Below, piece by piece: positions 6,434 to 7,284 of a DNA stretch of 7,284 bases (positions within the stretch are counted from its first letter, which is position 1; every line of letters begins with the position of its first letter). Origin of the DNA: Sulfurospirillum arcachonense. GTDB taxonomy: Bacteria; Campylobacterota; Campylobacteria; Campylobacterales; Sulfurospirillaceae. The DNA lies in assembly GCA_015662785.1 (NCBI GenBank), contig DQTM01000021.1:1-7284 (forward strand). Direction: 5' to 3'. The notes beneath the pieces were generated by a model. That model had not been told where the DNA came from and did no database searches. It saw nothing but the letters and a program-made list of their open reading frames with translations. The translations under genes were made by a program, and so were the position numbers.

Positions 6434-6914
6434 TGGTTTTTGTTTAGAAAATGAGAGTGAGCTTTTTGAAGAGTTTACATGTAGAGGTGATTTTTGTGTT
6501 GTAGGCTTTAGCTATGGGGCACAAAAAGCATTTGAATATGCTTTTACATGTAAAAATAGAATTGATAAAATACAGTTACTCTCACCTGCTTTTTTCCATG
6601 AACAAAGTGATAAGTTTAAAAAACTTCAAACTATGTTTTTTAAAAAAGATTCTGATGAGTACTGTAAAAACTTTATTAAAAATATTGGATTAGAATATAT
6701 GAAGTTTTTTAAAAAAGGAACGCAAAGTGAACTTAAAGAACTTTTGTATTATGAATGGGACAGAGATAAGCTAAAAGAGCTAAAAAGTAGAAACATTGAT
6801 ATAGAAGTATATGTAGGAGCAGATGATAAGACTGTAGACTCTTTACATGTAAAGAATTTTTTTCAAGAGTTTGCTACAATATATTATATGAAAAATAAAG
6901 GACATATGTTATGA
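6420..6914 (+). CDS. bioV: BioV-type pimeloyl-ACP methyl ester esterase (small alpha/beta hydrolase)
   Basis: BioV-type esterases remove the methyl group from pimeloyl-ACP methyl ester, ending pimelate assembly for biotin in place of BioH, BioG or BioK; I recall BioV from Helicobacter pylori. This protein has 164 residues, much smaller than E. coli BioH (256), with no signal peptide. The nucleophile elbow is GFSYG at 29-33 (Ser31), just after a hydrophobic strand (CVVGF). The likely acid is Asp136 in VGADD, and the base is His162 in the terminal KGHML. A complete Ser-Asp-His triad therefore remains in a trimmed fold: the strands before the elbow are almost absent and the lid region (about 57-115) is short and Lys/Phe-rich. 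The ribosome site is weak (AAAGAGA, 6407-6413) and the start lies 14 bases inside the upstream gene, so coupling is likely. Three TACATGTA palindromes lie in this gene. The substrate is inferred from size, motif and lineage; another small esterase remains possible. Confidence 0.72.
   Translation: MKYFSGFCLENESELFEEFTCRGDFCVVGFSYGAQKAFEYAFTCKNRIDKIQLLSPAFFHEQSDKFKKLQTMFFKKDSDEYCKNFIKNIGLEYMKFFKKGTQSELKELLYYEWDRDKLKELKSRNIDIEVYVGADDKTVDSLHVKNFFQEFATIYYMKNKGHML
6476..6483. repeat. TACATGTA palindrome, copy 5
   Basis: This copy lies inside bioV, with context TTACATGTAGAG. Here it is read in another frame, as Phe-Thr-Cys-Arg (residues 19-22), unlike the Leu-His-Val reading of copies 1 to 4. Confidence 0.75.
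6545..6552. repeat. TACATGTA palindrome, copy 6
   Basis: This copy lies inside bioV, 69 bases after copy 5, with context TTACATGTAAAA. It is read as Phe-Thr-Cys-Lys (residues 42-45). Confidence 0.75.
6844..6851. repeat. TACATGTA palindrome, copy 7
   Basis: This copy lies inside the 3' part of bioV, with context TTACATGTAAAG. It is read as Leu-His-Val-Lys (residues 142-145). Confidence 0.75.
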
Positions 6915-7284
6915 GTAAAATTAAAATAGGAATTTTAACACTTTCAGACAGAGCAAGTGCAGGAATTTACGAAGATCTTTCAGGAAAAGCAATAATAAAT
7001 ACTTTGAACGAGTATTTAACAAGTGAATGGGAACCAGTTTATGAAGTTATACCTGATGATAGAGAACTTATAGAAGAGGCTCTGAAAGATATGGCTGATA
7101 CACATGAGTGTTGTTTAATTGTCACCACTGGAGGAACAGGACCAGACCCAAAAGATTTGACTCCTGAGGCTACTGAAGCAGTGTGCGAGAGAATGATGCC
7201 AGGTTTTGGTGAACTTATGCGTCAAGTTAGTTTACAGTATGTTCCAACAGCTATACTTTCTCGTCAGACTGCTGGAATAAGAGG
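6911..7284 (+). CDS. mogA: Molybdopterin adenylyltransferase MogA, 3' end outside the window
   Basis: MogA adenylylates molybdopterin with ATP, activating it for molybdate insertion by MoeA. It is cytosolic and serves molybdenum enzymes such as nitrate reductase and formate dehydrogenase. The window contains 124 complete codons and then ends inside the gene (E. coli MogA has 195 residues). The sequence lines up without gaps with E. coli MogA as I remember it: ISDRAS/LSDRAS at 11-16, PDD at 48-50 with the functionally important Asp49, TTGGTGP at 72-78, Asp82 followed by TPEAT at 84-88, MPGFGE at 96-101, MRQVSL at 103-108 and PTAILSRQ at 112-119. This favours MogA over MoaB. The ATG at 6911 overlaps the bioV stop by four bases (ATGA), and TAAAGGA at 6896-6902 lies eight bases upstream. 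Confidence 0.95.
   Translation, partial: MSKIKIGILTLSDRASAGIYEDLSGKAIINTLNEYLTSEWEPVYEVIPDDRELIEEALKDMADTHECCLIVTTGGTGPDPKDLTPEATEAVCERMMPGFGELMRQVSLQYVPTAILSRQTAGIR

Overview
The window is low-GC (about one third by eye), tightly packed DNA. Its content fits a Campylobacterota (epsilonproteobacterial) chromosome, most likely a free-living Sulfurimonas/Sulfurovum-type organism. The evidence is the linked set COG3400 RCK-type protein, aroB, MscS-family protein, mtaB, an FtsH-like ATPase and a small BioV-type esterase. As far as I recall, part of this order is also found around aroB in Helicobacter and Campylobacter. The assignment rests on protein resemblance and synteny from memory, not on a search.

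Layout: Positions 15-191 hold a short leftward ORF (58 codons) with a signal-peptide-like start; it is only tentatively a gene. Positions 192-228 are the divergent intergenic gap, with a good sigma-70-type -10 box (TATAAT, 197-202) facing right. From 229 to the right edge there is one rightward gene train with no gaps: COG3400 protein (229-1635), aroB (1635-2669), MscS-family remnant (2666-3547), mtaB (3547-4794), FtsH-like AAA ATPase (4775-6433), bioV (6420-6914) and the 5' part of mogA (6911-7284, cut by the window). Every junction overlaps, by 1, 4, 1, 20, 14 and 4 bases. I see no internal terminator, tRNA, rRNA, CRISPR array or insertion sequence.

Functionally the operon mixes housekeeping jobs: shikimate/aromatic biosynthesis (AroB), tRNA A37 methylthiolation (MtaB), pimeloyl-ACP formation for biotin (BioV) and molybdenum cofactor assembly (MogA). 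Around them sit a soluble RCK-type sensor-like protein and two membrane proteins that both seem to have lost their family's core activity. The MscS-like protein has lost the whole pore and beta domain by what looks like an in-frame deletion. The FtsH-like protein keeps all AAA ATPase motifs but has lost the HExxH zinc-protease motif.

The most unusual nucleotide-level signal is the 8-bp palindrome TACATGTA. It occurs seven times, always within YTACATGTARAR on the + strand, in five different ORFs and in more than one reading frame. About 0.3 copies would be expected by chance at this base composition.
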